NCBI RefSeq assembly: GCF_024320865.1
Contig: NZ_JANDBD010000015.1
Coordinates: forward strand, 62,001-126,000
Direction of reading: 5' to 3'
DNA from: Mycolicibacterium arenosum
GTDB lineage: Bacteria > Actinomycetota > Actinomycetes > Mycobacteriales > Mycobacteriaceae
DNA: 64,000 nucleotides
The translations under genes were made by a program, and so were the position numbers. Within the stretch, counting starts at the first letter, position 1. Every line of letters starts with the position of its first letter. Positions 24,515-33,610 of this stretch are shown one piece after another. A model generated the notes under the pieces. The model worked only from the letters and a program-made list of their open reading frames with translations. It searched no databases and was not told the DNA's origin.

Positions 24515-26251
24515 ATGAACACACTGATCGCGATCGGCTTCATCGGAGGCCTGATCACCGGCATCTCGCCGTGCATCCTCCCGGTGCTGCCGGTGATCTT
24601 CTTCTCCGGTACGCAGGGCGCCGCTAGCGATTCGGGATCCGGTGCGGTGCTGACGCAGGCCCGCCCTAAGCGCGTACTATCCGAGACTCTGCGGCCGTAC
24701 CTGGTGATCGCGGGACTGGTGACGAGCTTCAGCGTCGTCACGCTCGCGGGATCGGCGCTGCTGTCCCTGCTTCGCCTGCCTCAGGACACCATCCGCTGGG
24801 TGGCGCTGGTCGCGCTGGTGGCGATCGGGCTCGGATTGATCTTCCCGAAGTTCGAGGCTCTGCTCGAGAAGCCGTTCTCCCGGCTGCCGCAGAAGCAGTT
24901 CGGTTCCGGCCGAAACGGTTTCGGTCTCGGTTTGGCACTCGGTGTGCTGTACGTTCCGTGTGCCGGGCCGGTGCTCGCGGCGATCGTCGTCGCCGGGGCG
25001 ACTGGCACGATCGGACCCGAGATCATCGCGCTGACGCTGTCGTTCGCGGTGGGAGCGGCACTCCCCCTGCTGATCTTCGCGCTGGCCGGCCAGCGGGTGG
25101 CCGAACGAGTCGCCGCGTTCCGGCGCAGGCAGCGCCAGATTCGCGTGGTCGCCGGTGTGGTCACGATCCTGCTGGCCGTCGCGCTGGTGTTCAACCTGCC
25201 CGCAGTCCTGCAACGCGCCATCCCGGATTACACGAGCGGCTTGCAGGAGAAGGTCGGCGGCGAGGAGCAACTCCGCGAGAAGCTCAACCTCGGCGGCCTG
25301 GTCAACGACCAGAACGCAGAGCTGTCGAATTGCACCAACGGGGCACCCGAGCTCGAGAGCTGCGGTGTCGCACCGGATATCAAGGGCATCACCAAGTGGC
25401 TCAACACTCCCGACGGTGCGCCGATCGATCTGAAGTCGTTGCGCGGCAAGGTCGTGCTCGTCGACTTCTGGGCGTACTCCTGCATCAACTGCCAGCGCGC
25501 GACACCCCACTTGAACGACTGGTACGAGGCTTATCGGGACAAGGGCTTCGAGATCATCGGCGTGCACACGCCGGAGTACGCCTTCGAGAAGGAGGAGGCC
25601 AACGTCGTCAGCGGCGCGAAGGACCTCGACATCACCTATCCGATCGCCATGGACAACGGCTTCTCGACGTGGACCAACTACCGCAACCGCTACTGGCCCG
25701 CCAAGTATCTGATCGACAAGCAGGGCGTCGTGCGGCACATCAAGTTCGGCGAGGGCGGCTACGCGGACACCGAAAACCTGATCCGGCAGTTGCTTTCGGA
25801 CGGTGACGACGGCGATCTTCCTCCCGCGACCGAGCGCGGCGACACCACTCCCACCACGAAGACCACGCCGGAGACGTACTTCAGCGTCGGCAAGGAGGTC
25901 AACTACGGTGGCACGGGCGTCTACGACGAGGGCACCCGCGTTTACGACTTCCCGGCTCAACTGGCCGACGACACGTTCGCGCTGCGCGGGCCGTGGGCAC
26001 TCGACTACCAGGGCATCACCGCGCAGGCCGACGGCGCCGCCGTCAAGCTGAACTACAACGCCCGCAACGTGTATCTCGTCGTCGGCGGCACCGGCACGGT
26101 GCGCGTCACCCGTGACGGCACCACCAGCGAAATCCCTGTCAGCGGCCCACCCAACATGCGTCAGATCGTCACCGACGATCAGGATGGCGCGGGCACCATC
26201 GAGGTGTCGTTGGACAAGGGCCTGCAGGCGTTCTCGTTCACCTACGGCTGA
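24515..26251 (+). CDS. dipZ: DipZ: CcdA-type membrane reductant conduit fused to extracytoplasmic thioredoxin-like domain
   Basis: A 578-residue membrane protein. Residues 1-235 form a CcdA/DsbD-like bundle with the paired Cys motifs GISPCILP and YVPCAGP; residues about 285-430 are a TlpA/thioredoxin-like domain with C323-INC-326; residues about 450-578 are a beta-rich C-terminal domain, as in M. tuberculosis DipZ. It should carry electrons from cytoplasmic thioredoxin to proteins outside the membrane. The start ATG was chosen because it lies just after the SigK-type -10. The gene converges on the beta-lactamase-like gene with a 10-nt overlap. The protein is about 115 residues shorter than my recollection of Rv2874. 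Confidence 0.93.
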   Translation: MNTLIAIGFIGGLITGISPCILPVLPVIFFSGTQGAASDSGSGAVLTQARPKRVLSETLRPYLVIAGLVTSFSVVTLAGSALLSLLRLPQDTIRWVALVALVAIGLGLIFPKFEALLEKPFSRLPQKQFGSGRNGFGLGLALGVLYVPCAGPVLAAIVVAGATGTIGPEIIALTLSFAVGAALPLLIFALAGQRVAERVAAFRRRQRQIRVVAGVVTILLAVALVFNLPAVLQRAIPDYTSGLQEKVGGEEQLREKLNLGGLVNDQNAELSNCTNGAPELESCGVAPDIKGITKWLNTPDGAPIDLKSLRGKVVLVDFWAYSCINCQRATPHLNDWYEAYRDKGFEIIGVHTPEYAFEKEEANVVSGAKDLDITYPIAMDNGFSTWTNYRNRYWPAKYLIDKQGVVRHIKFGEGGYADTENLIRQLLSDGDDGDLPPATERGDTTPTTKTTPETYFSVGKEVNYGGTGVYDEGTRVYDFPAQLADDTFALRGPWALDYQGITAQADGAAVKLNYNARNVYLVVGGTGTVRVTRDGTTSEIPVSGPPNMRQIVTDDQDGAGTIEVSLDKGLQAFSFTYG

Positions 26252-27165
26252 GCGGGGCAGGTGCCCCTCGGCAGAAGCGCTTCGTTCTGGGTGAGCCACT
26301 GTGCGATCGTGGTCAACTCCGCCGTGCCCTCATCGAACGAACCCGGTTCGACGATGAGGGCGACAACGGTCGTCGGCGCATCCGCATCGTCGGTCAGAAC
26401 GCCGAACTGCCGGACCAGATAGTCACTCTGCTCGCCGGGTCCCCAGCCGCCCTTGAACTTCGTGCCGCGGATCCCACCGAGGCCCCAAGTGTCCGCCGCC
26501 ACCTCACCCATGAGGGTCAGCACCCGGGTCGCGGCCTCATCGGTGGCGCAGGCGATAGTGGACAGGAAGCGCACCTGATTCTCGAGTTGCCACTTCGTCT
26601 GCCCGAACGGAGTGTACGGCGGCCTGATCCGAGCCGCCTGCACCGTGGTCGCTGGGTCGTCGAGCACCGCCTGCACCTTGCCCGCAGCCGTCTCCCCATC
26701 ACCGAGAGCGGCCCAGATCCGTTCTGCCGCAGCATTATCCGAGACCGTGAGGGCGGCCCTGACGTCGTCATCGACTTGAAGGCCCTCGCGAAGCGCGGCG
26801 ATCGACAGCGGCACCTTGATCGTCGACCAGGCCGTCGTTTCGCCGGTCCACGGCGCGACCGTGACGGGCTGCTGTCCGATCCCCATCACGACGAGCCCGG
26901 CGATCTCACCACCGAACTCATCCCGCTGGAACCGGGCGAAGGACTCCTGCAGCCCGTTCGACGGTGCGGGTGGCGGCGGCTCAGTCGAGGCGGGTAGAGG
27001 CGGCGCCTGAGTCGTCGACGGAGGATTGGCGGCGGGAGGCTCCGACGATTCCCCGAGATGCACGCCCGCCAGTACGCCGACCGCGACGACGGCTAGCGCG
27101 ACGCATGCGCCGGCGATCCCCCACCGCACCCACGGTGAGGGCTGCCGGTTGGGGTGCCGGTTCAT
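26242..27165 (-). CDS. Beta-lactamase/PBP-like serine hydrolase, membrane-anchored
   Basis: A 307-residue protein with a short cytoplasmic tail, one N-terminal membrane segment (about residues 15-35), a Pro-rich linker and a class A beta-lactamase-like domain. SxxK is STIK and the second motif is SDN, but the KTG position reads K-F-K-G-G (in RGTKFKGGWG). Such proteins in mycobacteria are often annotated as hydrolases of unknown role. It starts 5 nt after the amidase stop, so both probably form a cell-wall unit. Beta-lactamase activity should not be assumed. Confidence 0.8.
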   Translation of the reverse strand: MNRHPNRQPSPWVRWGIAGACVALAVVAVGVLAGVHLGESSEPPAANPPSTTQAPPLPASTEPPPPAPSNGLQESFARFQRDEFGGEIAGLVVMGIGQQPVTVAPWTGETTAWSTIKVPLSIAALREGLQVDDDVRAALTVSDNAAAERIWAALGDGETAAGKVQAVLDDPATTVQAARIRPPYTPFGQTKWQLENQVRFLSTIACATDEAATRVLTLMGEVAADTWGLGGIRGTKFKGGWGPGEQSDYLVRQFGVLTDDADAPTTVVALIVEPGSFDEGTAELTTIAQWLTQNEALLPRGTCPAQP

Positions 27166-27170
27166 CGGGG

Positions 27171-27896
27171 TCAGCCGCCCAGATAGGCGGCGATGCCGTT
27201 CACGACCGCGGCCGCGTAGGCGGCCTGACCCTGGTCGCTGCTCATCGCGGCGGCGTCGTCGGCATTGCGCATGTTGCCCAATTCGACCAGCACGGCCGGG
27301 TATTCGGCGAGGTTGAGGCCCGCGAGGTCGCTGCGCCCGTACAAGCCGGCTGACCCGATGTAGGTGGACTCGACCAGACCGGCACCCGCCAGGGCGTCGC
27401 GCATCGTCGTCGCCAGCCGCATCGACGGGTCACCCTGCGAGGGGAACACCGGCGGCGCCGAGTAGTTCACGTGGAAGCCGCGGCCGGACGGCGGGCCGCC
27501 GTCGCCGTGGATGCTGACGATGGCCGCGGGCTGTGCGGCGTTGGCCAGCGCGGCTCGCGTGTCCACGCACGGCGCGGGACCCGAGTCGTCGCCTCGGGTC
27601 AGCACGACGTCGGCTCCGCGGGCCGTCAGCCCGTCGCGGATCTTCTCCACCACGTCCCAGTTGAAGGTGTGCTCGGGGAACCCGGCGTTCGTCGACGTCC
27701 CCGTGGTCTGGCAGTCCTTGGTCCCACCCCGACCGTTGGGCACCTGCGTCGTCAGCGGCGACTCCGAGGACGCACCGTGCCCGGCGTCCAGCACCACGGT
27801 CTGACCCGTGATGTCGGCGTCGGCGTGCGGCGCGGGACCGGCTACCAGCCCGGCTGACATCACCAGCGCAGCGGTCGCGGCCTGCAGTAGTCGCAT
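27171..27896 (-). CDS. N-acetylmuramoyl-L-alanine amidase (Ami1/Rv3717-like)
   Basis: A 241-residue amidase_3 enzyme with a Sec signal peptide (cleavage near HADA). The zinc ligands are His in VVLDAGHG, Glu in FPEHTFNW and His in SIHGDGG; the catalytic Glu is in VELGNMRN. It cleaves the amide bond between N-acetylmuramic acid and the stem peptide. Length and motifs match the mycobacterial Ami1 group. It is the first gene of a two-gene unit with the beta-lactamase-like protein. Confidence 0.93.
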   Translation of the reverse strand: MRLLQAATAALVMSAGLVAGPAPHADADITGQTVVLDAGHGASSESPLTTQVPNGRGGTKDCQTTGTSTNAGFPEHTFNWDVVEKIRDGLTARGADVVLTRGDDSGPAPCVDTRAALANAAQPAAIVSIHGDGGPPSGRGFHVNYSAPPVFPSQGDPSMRLATTMRDALAGAGLVESTYIGSAGLYGRSDLAGLNLAEYPAVLVELGNMRNADDAAAMSSDQGQAAYAAAVVNGIAAYLGG

Positions 27897-27936
27897 CGCG
27901 AAAGGCTAACAAAGCAGCGGGTGCGCGCCGTGCATC

Positions 27937-28839
27937 TCATGGCGGGGGGAAGTGCTCCACCCAGTGCCTGGCGATGTCCACCCGACGGGCGACCCATACC
28001 CGGTCGTGCTGCGCCACGTGGTCGAGGAAGCGCTCGAGCGCCGCGATCCGCGCGGGGCGGCCGACCAGCCTGCAGTGCAGGCCGATCGACAGCATCTTGG
28101 GAGTTCCAGCCGCGCCTTCCGAATACAGCACGTCGAACGCGTCGCGAAGGTAGGCGAAGAACTCGTCGCCGCTGGGGAATCCGCTCGCGGACACGTACTT
28201 CATGTCATTGGTGTCCAGCGTGTAGGGCACCACCAGGTGGTCCACCCCGTCGACCCTCGTCCAGTACGGCAGATCGTCGGCGTAGGAGTCGGAGTCGTAG
28301 AGGAACCCGCCGTGCTCGACGAGCAGTCCCCTGGTCTGCGGCGAGTCCCTGCCGGTGTACCAGCCGAGCGGCGCTTCGCCGGTCAGCTCGGTCAGGAGGA
28401 GGACCGCGCGGGCCATGTGCTCGCGTTCGATATCCGGGTCGACCAGCTGATAGCTGAGCCAGCGCAACCCGTGACAGGCGATCTCGTCGCCGCGGGCCAG
28501 GAAGGCCGTCACCGCTTCGGGGTTGCGTGCGAGCGCCTCGGCGACACCGAACACCGTCAGCGGCAGCTGATGGCGGTCGAACAGCCGCAGCACCCGCCAG
28601 AGTCCGGCACGCGAGCCGTACTCGTACAGCGACTCGACGCTGAGGTGCCGGTTCGGAAACGCCTGTGCGCCCACGACATCGGACAGGAACGTCTCCGACT
28701 CGGCATCACCGTGCAGGACGCTGCGCTCGCCACCCTCCTCGTAGTTGAGCACGAACTGCAGCGCGATGTTCGCCTCGTCCGGCCAGTGCGGGTGTGGCGG
28801 ATCGGGGCCGTAGCCGATCAGGTCGCGCGGGTACTCCAC
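27937..28839 (-). CDS. Polysaccharide deacetylase-like (PuuE-type) protein
   Basis: A 300-residue NodB-fold protein of the subfamily that includes PuuE-type allantoinases and some peptidoglycan deacetylases: LQFVLNYEEGGERS, GDEIACHGLRW and WYTGRDSPQTRGLL carry the expected histidine and arginine positions. There is no signal peptide, which argues for a cytoplasmic amidohydrolase rather than a cell-wall deacetylase. The GTG at 28839 is preferred, with no ribosome-binding site; the upstream extension lacks family features. The substrate is unknown. Confidence 0.78.
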   Translation of the reverse strand: MEYPRDLIGYGPDPPHPHWPDEANIALQFVLNYEEGGERSVLHGDAESETFLSDVVGAQAFPNRHLSVESLYEYGSRAGLWRVLRLFDRHQLPLTVFGVAEALARNPEAVTAFLARGDEIACHGLRWLSYQLVDPDIEREHMARAVLLLTELTGEAPLGWYTGRDSPQTRGLLVEHGGFLYDSDSYADDLPYWTRVDGVDHLVVPYTLDTNDMKYVSASGFPSGDEFFAYLRDAFDVLYSEGAAGTPKMLSIGLHCRLVGRPARIAALERFLDHVAQHDRVWVARRVDIARHWVEHFPPP

Positions 28840-28876
28840 GCGTTGGATTGTGACAGCTGACGGGCGGGCGCGCCGG

Positions 28877-29746
28877 TCAGCGGCATTTCGCGATGATGTC
28901 GTCGGCGAAGCGCTCGACGGGCCCGCGGAAGGTCCGTACGTCGTTCGGATCGACCCCGTCCGCACCCATCCAGGGTGCGCACATCACGGCGGTGATGCCG
29001 ACGTCCTCGGCGCGCCTGAACAGGTCGACGGTGGGCACCTCGAGCAGCGCCAGCAGGATCTCGAACGGCTCGTCGGCGCGGCCGTACTCCCGACGCAGTG
29101 CCGTCAGCCTCTCGACGTACGACACCGCCACGTCCCAGCTGTAGGCCGCGCCGACCCAGCCGTCGCACAGCCTCGCCGCGCGCCGCAGGGCGGCATCGGA
29201 CTCGCCGCCGCACATGATCGGAACCGGGCTGGGCGGGTGCGGTTCGATCATCACCTCGGGAACCCGGTAGTGCTCGCCCTCCCATGACACCCACCCGCCC
29301 CGCCACAGGGCGCGCAGTGCCGGGATCATCTCGTTGAGCCGCTTGCCGCGGGTGGCGAACGACTGCCCCAGCAGGTCGAACTCCTCGCGCATCCAGCCCG
29401 CGCCGACCGTCAGGGACACCCGCCCCCGCGACACCACCGCGGCCGTGGCCACCTGCTTGGCCACCTCAAGCAGCGGCCGCGACGGCGCGACGTACACCGC
29501 GTTGGTGAAGCGCACCCGCGTGGTGACGGCGGCCATCGCACCGATCATCACCCAGGAGTCGGGCCACTCGGTCTCGGGCGGCCACGGCGGTGTCACCGAC
29601 CCGTCGGGGTACGGCGAGTTCAGCACCTTCGGGTAGATGAGGTGGTCGGCGGTGATCACCCCGTCGTAACCGGCGTCGTCGAGCATCGGCACCAACTCGA
29701 GGCCCGCGGTGGTGTTGAGGAACGGCGTTCCCGACCAGAACTGCAT
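28877..29746 (-). CDS. LLM-class F420-dependent oxidoreductase
   Basis: A 289-residue luciferase-like TIM barrel. TRVRFTNAVYVAPSRPLLEVAKQVAT and GRVSLTVGAGWMREEF match the F420-dependent group common in mycobacteria. These enzymes use reduced F420 or FMN for hydride transfer to a broad range of substrates. It precedes the deacetylase-like gene by 37 nt on the same strand. No substrate can be assigned. Confidence 0.88.
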   Translation of the reverse strand: MQFWSGTPFLNTTAGLELVPMLDDAGYDGVITADHLIYPKVLNSPYPDGSVTPPWPPETEWPDSWVMIGAMAAVTTRVRFTNAVYVAPSRPLLEVAKQVATAAVVSRGRVSLTVGAGWMREEFDLLGQSFATRGKRLNEMIPALRALWRGGWVSWEGEHYRVPEVMIEPHPPSPVPIMCGGESDAALRRAARLCDGWVGAAYSWDVAVSYVERLTALRREYGRADEPFEILLALLEVPTVDLFRRAEDVGITAVMCAPWMGADGVDPNDVRTFRGPVERFADDIIAKCR

Positions 29747-29805
29747 CGCCCCACCCTGCTACACCCGAGCGTTTCCCCATCGGCGTTTGCGGGCAAGATC
29801 ATCAG

Positions 29806-31098
29806 ATGCCCACGCTGTTGTGGTTCCGCCGCGACCTCCGCCTGCACGACCTGCCCGCCGCCCTCGACGCCGCGGCGGCCGATGGTGACGTGCTGGCCTG
29901 CTACGTGCTCGACCCGCGGTTGAAGGCGTCGGCGGGAGCCCGCCGACTGCAGTACCTGTACGACGCGCTGCGTGAGTTGCGCGATGGACTCGACGGCAGG
30001 CTGCTGGTCACCCGCGGCAAGCCGGAGACCCGAATCCCCGCTCTCGCCAACAAGATCGGGGCGACCGCCGTGCACGTGTCCGCCGACTTCTCGCCGTTCG
30101 GCGTGCGCCGTGACGACGCGGTGCGGGAAGCGCTCGGCGACGTTGCGCTGGAGGCGACGGGTTCGCCGTACCTGGTCTCCCCCGGCCGCGTGACGAAGAA
30201 CGACGGCACTCCCTACAAGGTGTTCACGCCGTACTACTCGGCCTGGCGGGAGCACGGCTGGCGGGGGCCTGCGAAGTCGGGGCCCAAGACCGCGACCTGG
30301 TTAGACCCCGCCGACGTCGGTGGCGGGGTCGACATCCCGGACGGCACTACCGAGCTCGAGCTGCCCGCCGGCGAGGCTGCGGCCCGAAAGGCCTGGAAGT
30401 CGTTCGTCGACAAGAAGATCGAGGACTACGCCGATGCCCGCAATCGGCCGGACGTCGACGGCGTCAGCCGCATGTCGGCGCACCTCAAGTTCGGCACCAT
30501 CCATCCGCGCACCATGGCCGCCGACCTCGGCGCGGGCAAGGGCGCCCAGGCGTACCTGCGCGAGCTCGCGTTCCGCGACTTCTACGCCGACGTGCTCTAC
30601 CAGTGGCCGCGCAGCGCGTGGTGGAACTGGAACGAGTCGTTCGACAGGATCGAGGTCGACGAGGACGACGACGCGAAGAAGCGCTTCGAGACGTGGAAGG
30701 CGGGTCGCACCGGGTTCCCGATCGTCGATGCGGGGATGCGGCAGCTGTCGGAGACCGGGTTCATGCACAACCGGGTCCGGATGATCGTCGCGTCGTTTCT
30801 CGTCAAGGACCTGCACCTGCCGTGGCAGTGGGGGGCGCGCTGGTTTCTGGATCAGCTCGTCGACGGCGACATGGCGAGTAATCAGCACGGCTGGCAGTGG
30901 GCGGCGGGCTGCGGCACCGACGCCGCTCCGTACTTCCGGGTGTTCAACCCGACCACGCAGGGCGCGAAGTTCGATCCCGACGAGGTCTACATCCGGCGCT
31001 GGGTGCCCGAGTTCGCCACCGACGACTATCCGGAGCCGATGGTCGATCACAGCGCGGAACGCAACGAGGCGTTGAGCCGCTACAACGCCATTCGCTAG
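29806..31098 (+). CDS. phr: Deoxyribodipyrimidine photolyase (class I)
   Basis: A 430-residue photolyase/cryptochrome. The N-terminal antenna domain begins LLWFRRDLRLHD; the C-terminal FAD-binding domain has MSAHLKFGTIHPRT, GRTGFPIVDAGMRQL, HNRVRMIVASFL, and DGDMASNQHGWQWAAGCGTD. The tryptophans of the electron-transfer chain are present. It repairs UV-induced cyclobutane dimers using blue light, which suits an environmental organism; M. tuberculosis does not have it to my knowledge. Confidence 0.95.
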   Translation: MPTLLWFRRDLRLHDLPAALDAAAADGDVLACYVLDPRLKASAGARRLQYLYDALRELRDGLDGRLLVTRGKPETRIPALANKIGATAVHVSADFSPFGVRRDDAVREALGDVALEATGSPYLVSPGRVTKNDGTPYKVFTPYYSAWREHGWRGPAKSGPKTATWLDPADVGGGVDIPDGTTELELPAGEAAARKAWKSFVDKKIEDYADARNRPDVDGVSRMSAHLKFGTIHPRTMAADLGAGKGAQAYLRELAFRDFYADVLYQWPRSAWWNWNESFDRIEVDEDDDAKKRFETWKAGRTGFPIVDAGMRQLSETGFMHNRVRMIVASFLVKDLHLPWQWGARWFLDQLVDGDMASNQHGWQWAAGCGTDAAPYFRVFNPTTQGAKFDPDEVYIRRWVPEFATDDYPEPMVDHSAERNEALSRYNAIR

Positions 31099-31129
31099 GC
31101 CGGCCGCCGGCCCAGGCTAATCTCCCCGA

Positions 31130-31792
31130 GTGAACGGTTCGGCCGGCGTGCTCGCCGCACTGCTGGCGCCCGCCGTCGTCGTCGCCGTCTCACCGTTCTC
31201 GATCATCGTCGCGGCCCTCGTCCTGCTGCACACCGACCGGCCGCGGACGAACGGCGTCGCGTTTCTGGTGGGCCGGCTACTGGCTCTCGCGATCGTCACG
31301 ACCGTCTTCGACCAGGCTCCTCGGATGCTGGGCGGCCTCGGTCGCCCGATGCCGCCGTGGCTGCTCGCGGTCGTCGGCGCGGTGCTGTTGGCGGCGGGCG
31401 GCTGGCTGTGGATCAGGCGCGACCGGTTCCCCACCGACCCGCGGTGGCTCGCCCGGCTCAGCGCGCTGTCCCCGGTCGGCTCGGGGGTGATCGGCGCGTT
31501 CCTGGTGCTGAGCAATCCGAAGATGCTCGCGGCCAGCGCGGCCGCGGGCCTCGTCGTCGGCACCTCGGATCTCGCGCCCGTCGGCGCCGGGCTGGCCGTT
31601 GCCTACTACTGCGTCGTCGCCAGTTCGACGGTGGCCGCGCCGGTGCTCGCCTACCTCGTGGTGGGCGCGCGCTACGACGCGCAGCTCACGCGTCTCAAGG
31701 ACTGGATCGACCGGCACAACGCGGCCATCGGCGCCGTCGTGATGATCGTGATCGGTGCGGTCCTGCTGGGCTTCGCGCTGCGCGGCCTCTGA
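31130..31792 (+). CDS. GAP-family (Sap-like) membrane protein
   Basis: A 220-residue protein with six predicted membrane segments and the LysE-like pattern of the GAP/SfLAP family, members of which support glycolipid export in mycobacteria (for example Sap with sulfolipid-1). The first helix begins VLAALLAPAVVVAVSPFS. GTG start 31 nt after the photolyase. The cargo is unknown; no lipid biosynthesis genes are adjacent. Confidence 0.8.
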   Translation: MNGSAGVLAALLAPAVVVAVSPFSIIVAALVLLHTDRPRTNGVAFLVGRLLALAIVTTVFDQAPRMLGGLGRPMPPWLLAVVGAVLLAAGGWLWIRRDRFPTDPRWLARLSALSPVGSGVIGAFLVLSNPKMLAASAAAGLVVGTSDLAPVGAGLAVAYYCVVASSTVAAPVLAYLVVGARYDAQLTRLKDWIDRHNAAIGAVVMIVIGAVLLGFALRGL

Positions 31793-31854
31793 CGTACGAC
31801 GCACCGTCGTATGCCAGAATGGCAAGCAGCTGACACCCACCCTGAGGAGTAGCC

Positions 31855-32124
31855 GTGGCCAACACCGAGGTCGAGCGACACACCGGCGTCGATGTCGAGG
31901 ACGTGCCCTCAGCCGAGTGGGGCTGGTCGAAGGAGAACCACAAGCTGATTCACCTCGGCGGCATCCTCTCGGCGCTCTTCCTGCTGGCGATGGTCCACTG
32001 GGGCCCTGGCTGGGGTAACCACGTCGGCAGGGTCGAGGACATCTTCCTGTTCTTCTTCGCCTTCACGATTCTCGGCTTCGTCGCCCGCGACTGGTGGCTG
32101 CGTAAGCGCGGCTGGCACCGCTAG
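31855..32124 (+). CDS. DUF2631 small membrane protein (Rv2876-like)
   Basis: An 89-residue protein with two membrane helices (LGGILSALFLLAMVHW and IFLFFFAFTILGFVA) after a charged N-terminus containing GWSKENHK. The family is restricted to actinobacteria and lies beside mpt70 in M. tuberculosis. GTG start with a GGAG-like sequence (CTGAGGAGTAGCC) upstream. Its stop codon shares CTAG with the stop of the convergent WS/DGAT gene. No function is known. Confidence 0.88.
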   Translation: MANTEVERHTGVDVEDVPSAEWGWSKENHKLIHLGGILSALFLLAMVHWGPGWGNHVGRVEDIFLFFFAFTILGFVARDWWLRKRGWHR

Positions 32125-33554
32125 CGCGACGCCGCGGCGAGCGGCAACAGCGCTTCGATCGTTCTCGGCGGACCGTCGAACCCGGCCGCACTCCGGATCT
32201 CGGCGAACGCCCGCAGCATCGCATCCGTCACCTCGTGCGGATCCTCGGTCGTCAGGTCGTCCGTGAGCACCGACACGTTCAACTGGTCGACGTAGCTCCA
32301 CACCGTGACGTTCATGCCGCTGCCGATCACCAGCGGACCCACCGAGTAGATCTCGCTGATGGTCGCGCCCTCGATCGAGCCGCGCTCGCGCGGTCCCGGC
32401 ACGTTCGACACCGTGAGGTTCATGACCGCGCTGGACCTCATCCGCCGGGCCTGCCAGCGGAACGCCTGCGGTGCGAGCGAGGGCGGCAGGTAGTTCATCC
32501 ACGACGGCAGCAGATCGGGTCCGAGCAGCTGGTGATTCTCTTTGGCGATGCGGGTCGCGGTCGCCGTCAGCCGGACCCGCTCCAGGGCGTCGTCGACGTG
32601 AACGGCCAAAGACGGTGTCATGTAGGTGAATTCGTTGCCCACCAAGCGGTCCGGGTTGCCGTAGCTGACGGGGACCCCGGCGATCAGCGGCTCGTCGGCG
32701 GTCCCGTCGTAGTGCAGCAGCAGCTCGCGCAACGCACCGGCCACCATGGCGAGCACGATGTCGTTGAGCGTGACGCCGAGCGCCTTGGCGACCTCCTTGA
32801 CGTCGGCCAGCGCCATGGGTGCGGTCGCGAACCTGCGCACCGGTGAGACGACGTGGTTGAGAAAGGTCGAGGGCGGCGCGAAGTTGGCGGCGAGCTCCGG
32901 GTGGCTCCCGCGCTCCTTCGCGCGCCTGCGCACCCGCGCGACGCCGTGGCCCGTGTCGGCGACCAGACCCGGCAGCCTGCGGATCTGCCGCGCGTGGTCG
33001 CGGCCGGCCGCACGCATCAATCCGGTGGTGGTGCACTCGGCGTCGGTGGTCCGAATCGCCGTGCCGGGCAGGTCGGGCGGGTCGGGTTGAATCGCCCACG
33101 CCATCTGATTGGCCGACGCGACGCCGTCGGCGAGCACGTGGTGCACCTTGTGGATGATCGCGACCCGATCCCCGACCAGCCCGGTGGCGATGTACATCTC
33201 CCACAGCGGTCGGTCGCGAGCCAGCGGGGTGCTCGCGATCTCGCCGATCACGCGGTCCAACTCGCGCCGCCCGCCCGGTGCGGGCACCTCGACGGAGCGC
33301 AGGTGGTAGTCGTAGTCGATCTCCGGGTTCTCGCGCCACATCGGGTGGTGCAGCTTGAGCGGAATGTCGACGAGTTGGTAGCGCAGCGGTGCGAGCGCGT
33401 GCAGCCGCCGCTGTGCGACCTGCCGGAACAGCTCGAAGGAGAAACCCTCGGCGAGACCGGAGGTGTCGACGATCCCGACCTTGAGGGTGTGCATGTGAAT
33501 CTCGGGCGCCTCGGTGTACAGCAGCAGAGCATCAACGCCGTTGAGTCGCCTCAC
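32121..33554 (-). CDS. WS/DGAT-family acyltransferase
   Basis: A 477-residue wax ester synthase/diacylglycerol acyltransferase. The active-site HHVLADG is at about residues 138-144 and the C-terminal SNVPGPRERG and NVTVWSYVDQLNVSV regions are present. These enzymes form triacylglycerols or wax esters from acyl-CoA. GTG at 33554 gives the family's MRRLNGVDALLL-type N-terminus; the long frame upstream is shadow of the DUF427 gene. It stands alone, converging on DUF2631. Confidence 0.93.
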   Translation of the reverse strand: MRRLNGVDALLLYTEAPEIHMHTLKVGIVDTSGLAEGFSFELFRQVAQRRLHALAPLRYQLVDIPLKLHHPMWRENPEIDYDYHLRSVEVPAPGGRRELDRVIGEIASTPLARDRPLWEMYIATGLVGDRVAIIHKVHHVLADGVASANQMAWAIQPDPPDLPGTAIRTTDAECTTTGLMRAAGRDHARQIRRLPGLVADTGHGVARVRRRAKERGSHPELAANFAPPSTFLNHVVSPVRRFATAPMALADVKEVAKALGVTLNDIVLAMVAGALRELLLHYDGTADEPLIAGVPVSYGNPDRLVGNEFTYMTPSLAVHVDDALERVRLTATATRIAKENHQLLGPDLLPSWMNYLPPSLAPQAFRWQARRMRSSAVMNLTVSNVPGPRERGSIEGATISEIYSVGPLVIGSGMNVTVWSYVDQLNVSVLTDDLTTEDPHEVTDAMLRAFAEIRSAAGFDGPPRTIEALLPLAAASR

Positions 33555-33610
33555 GCGACCAGTGTCCCCGCCGGGAGTGCCCGCCACACCTGTTCTCGTA
33601 CGATCCGAGG

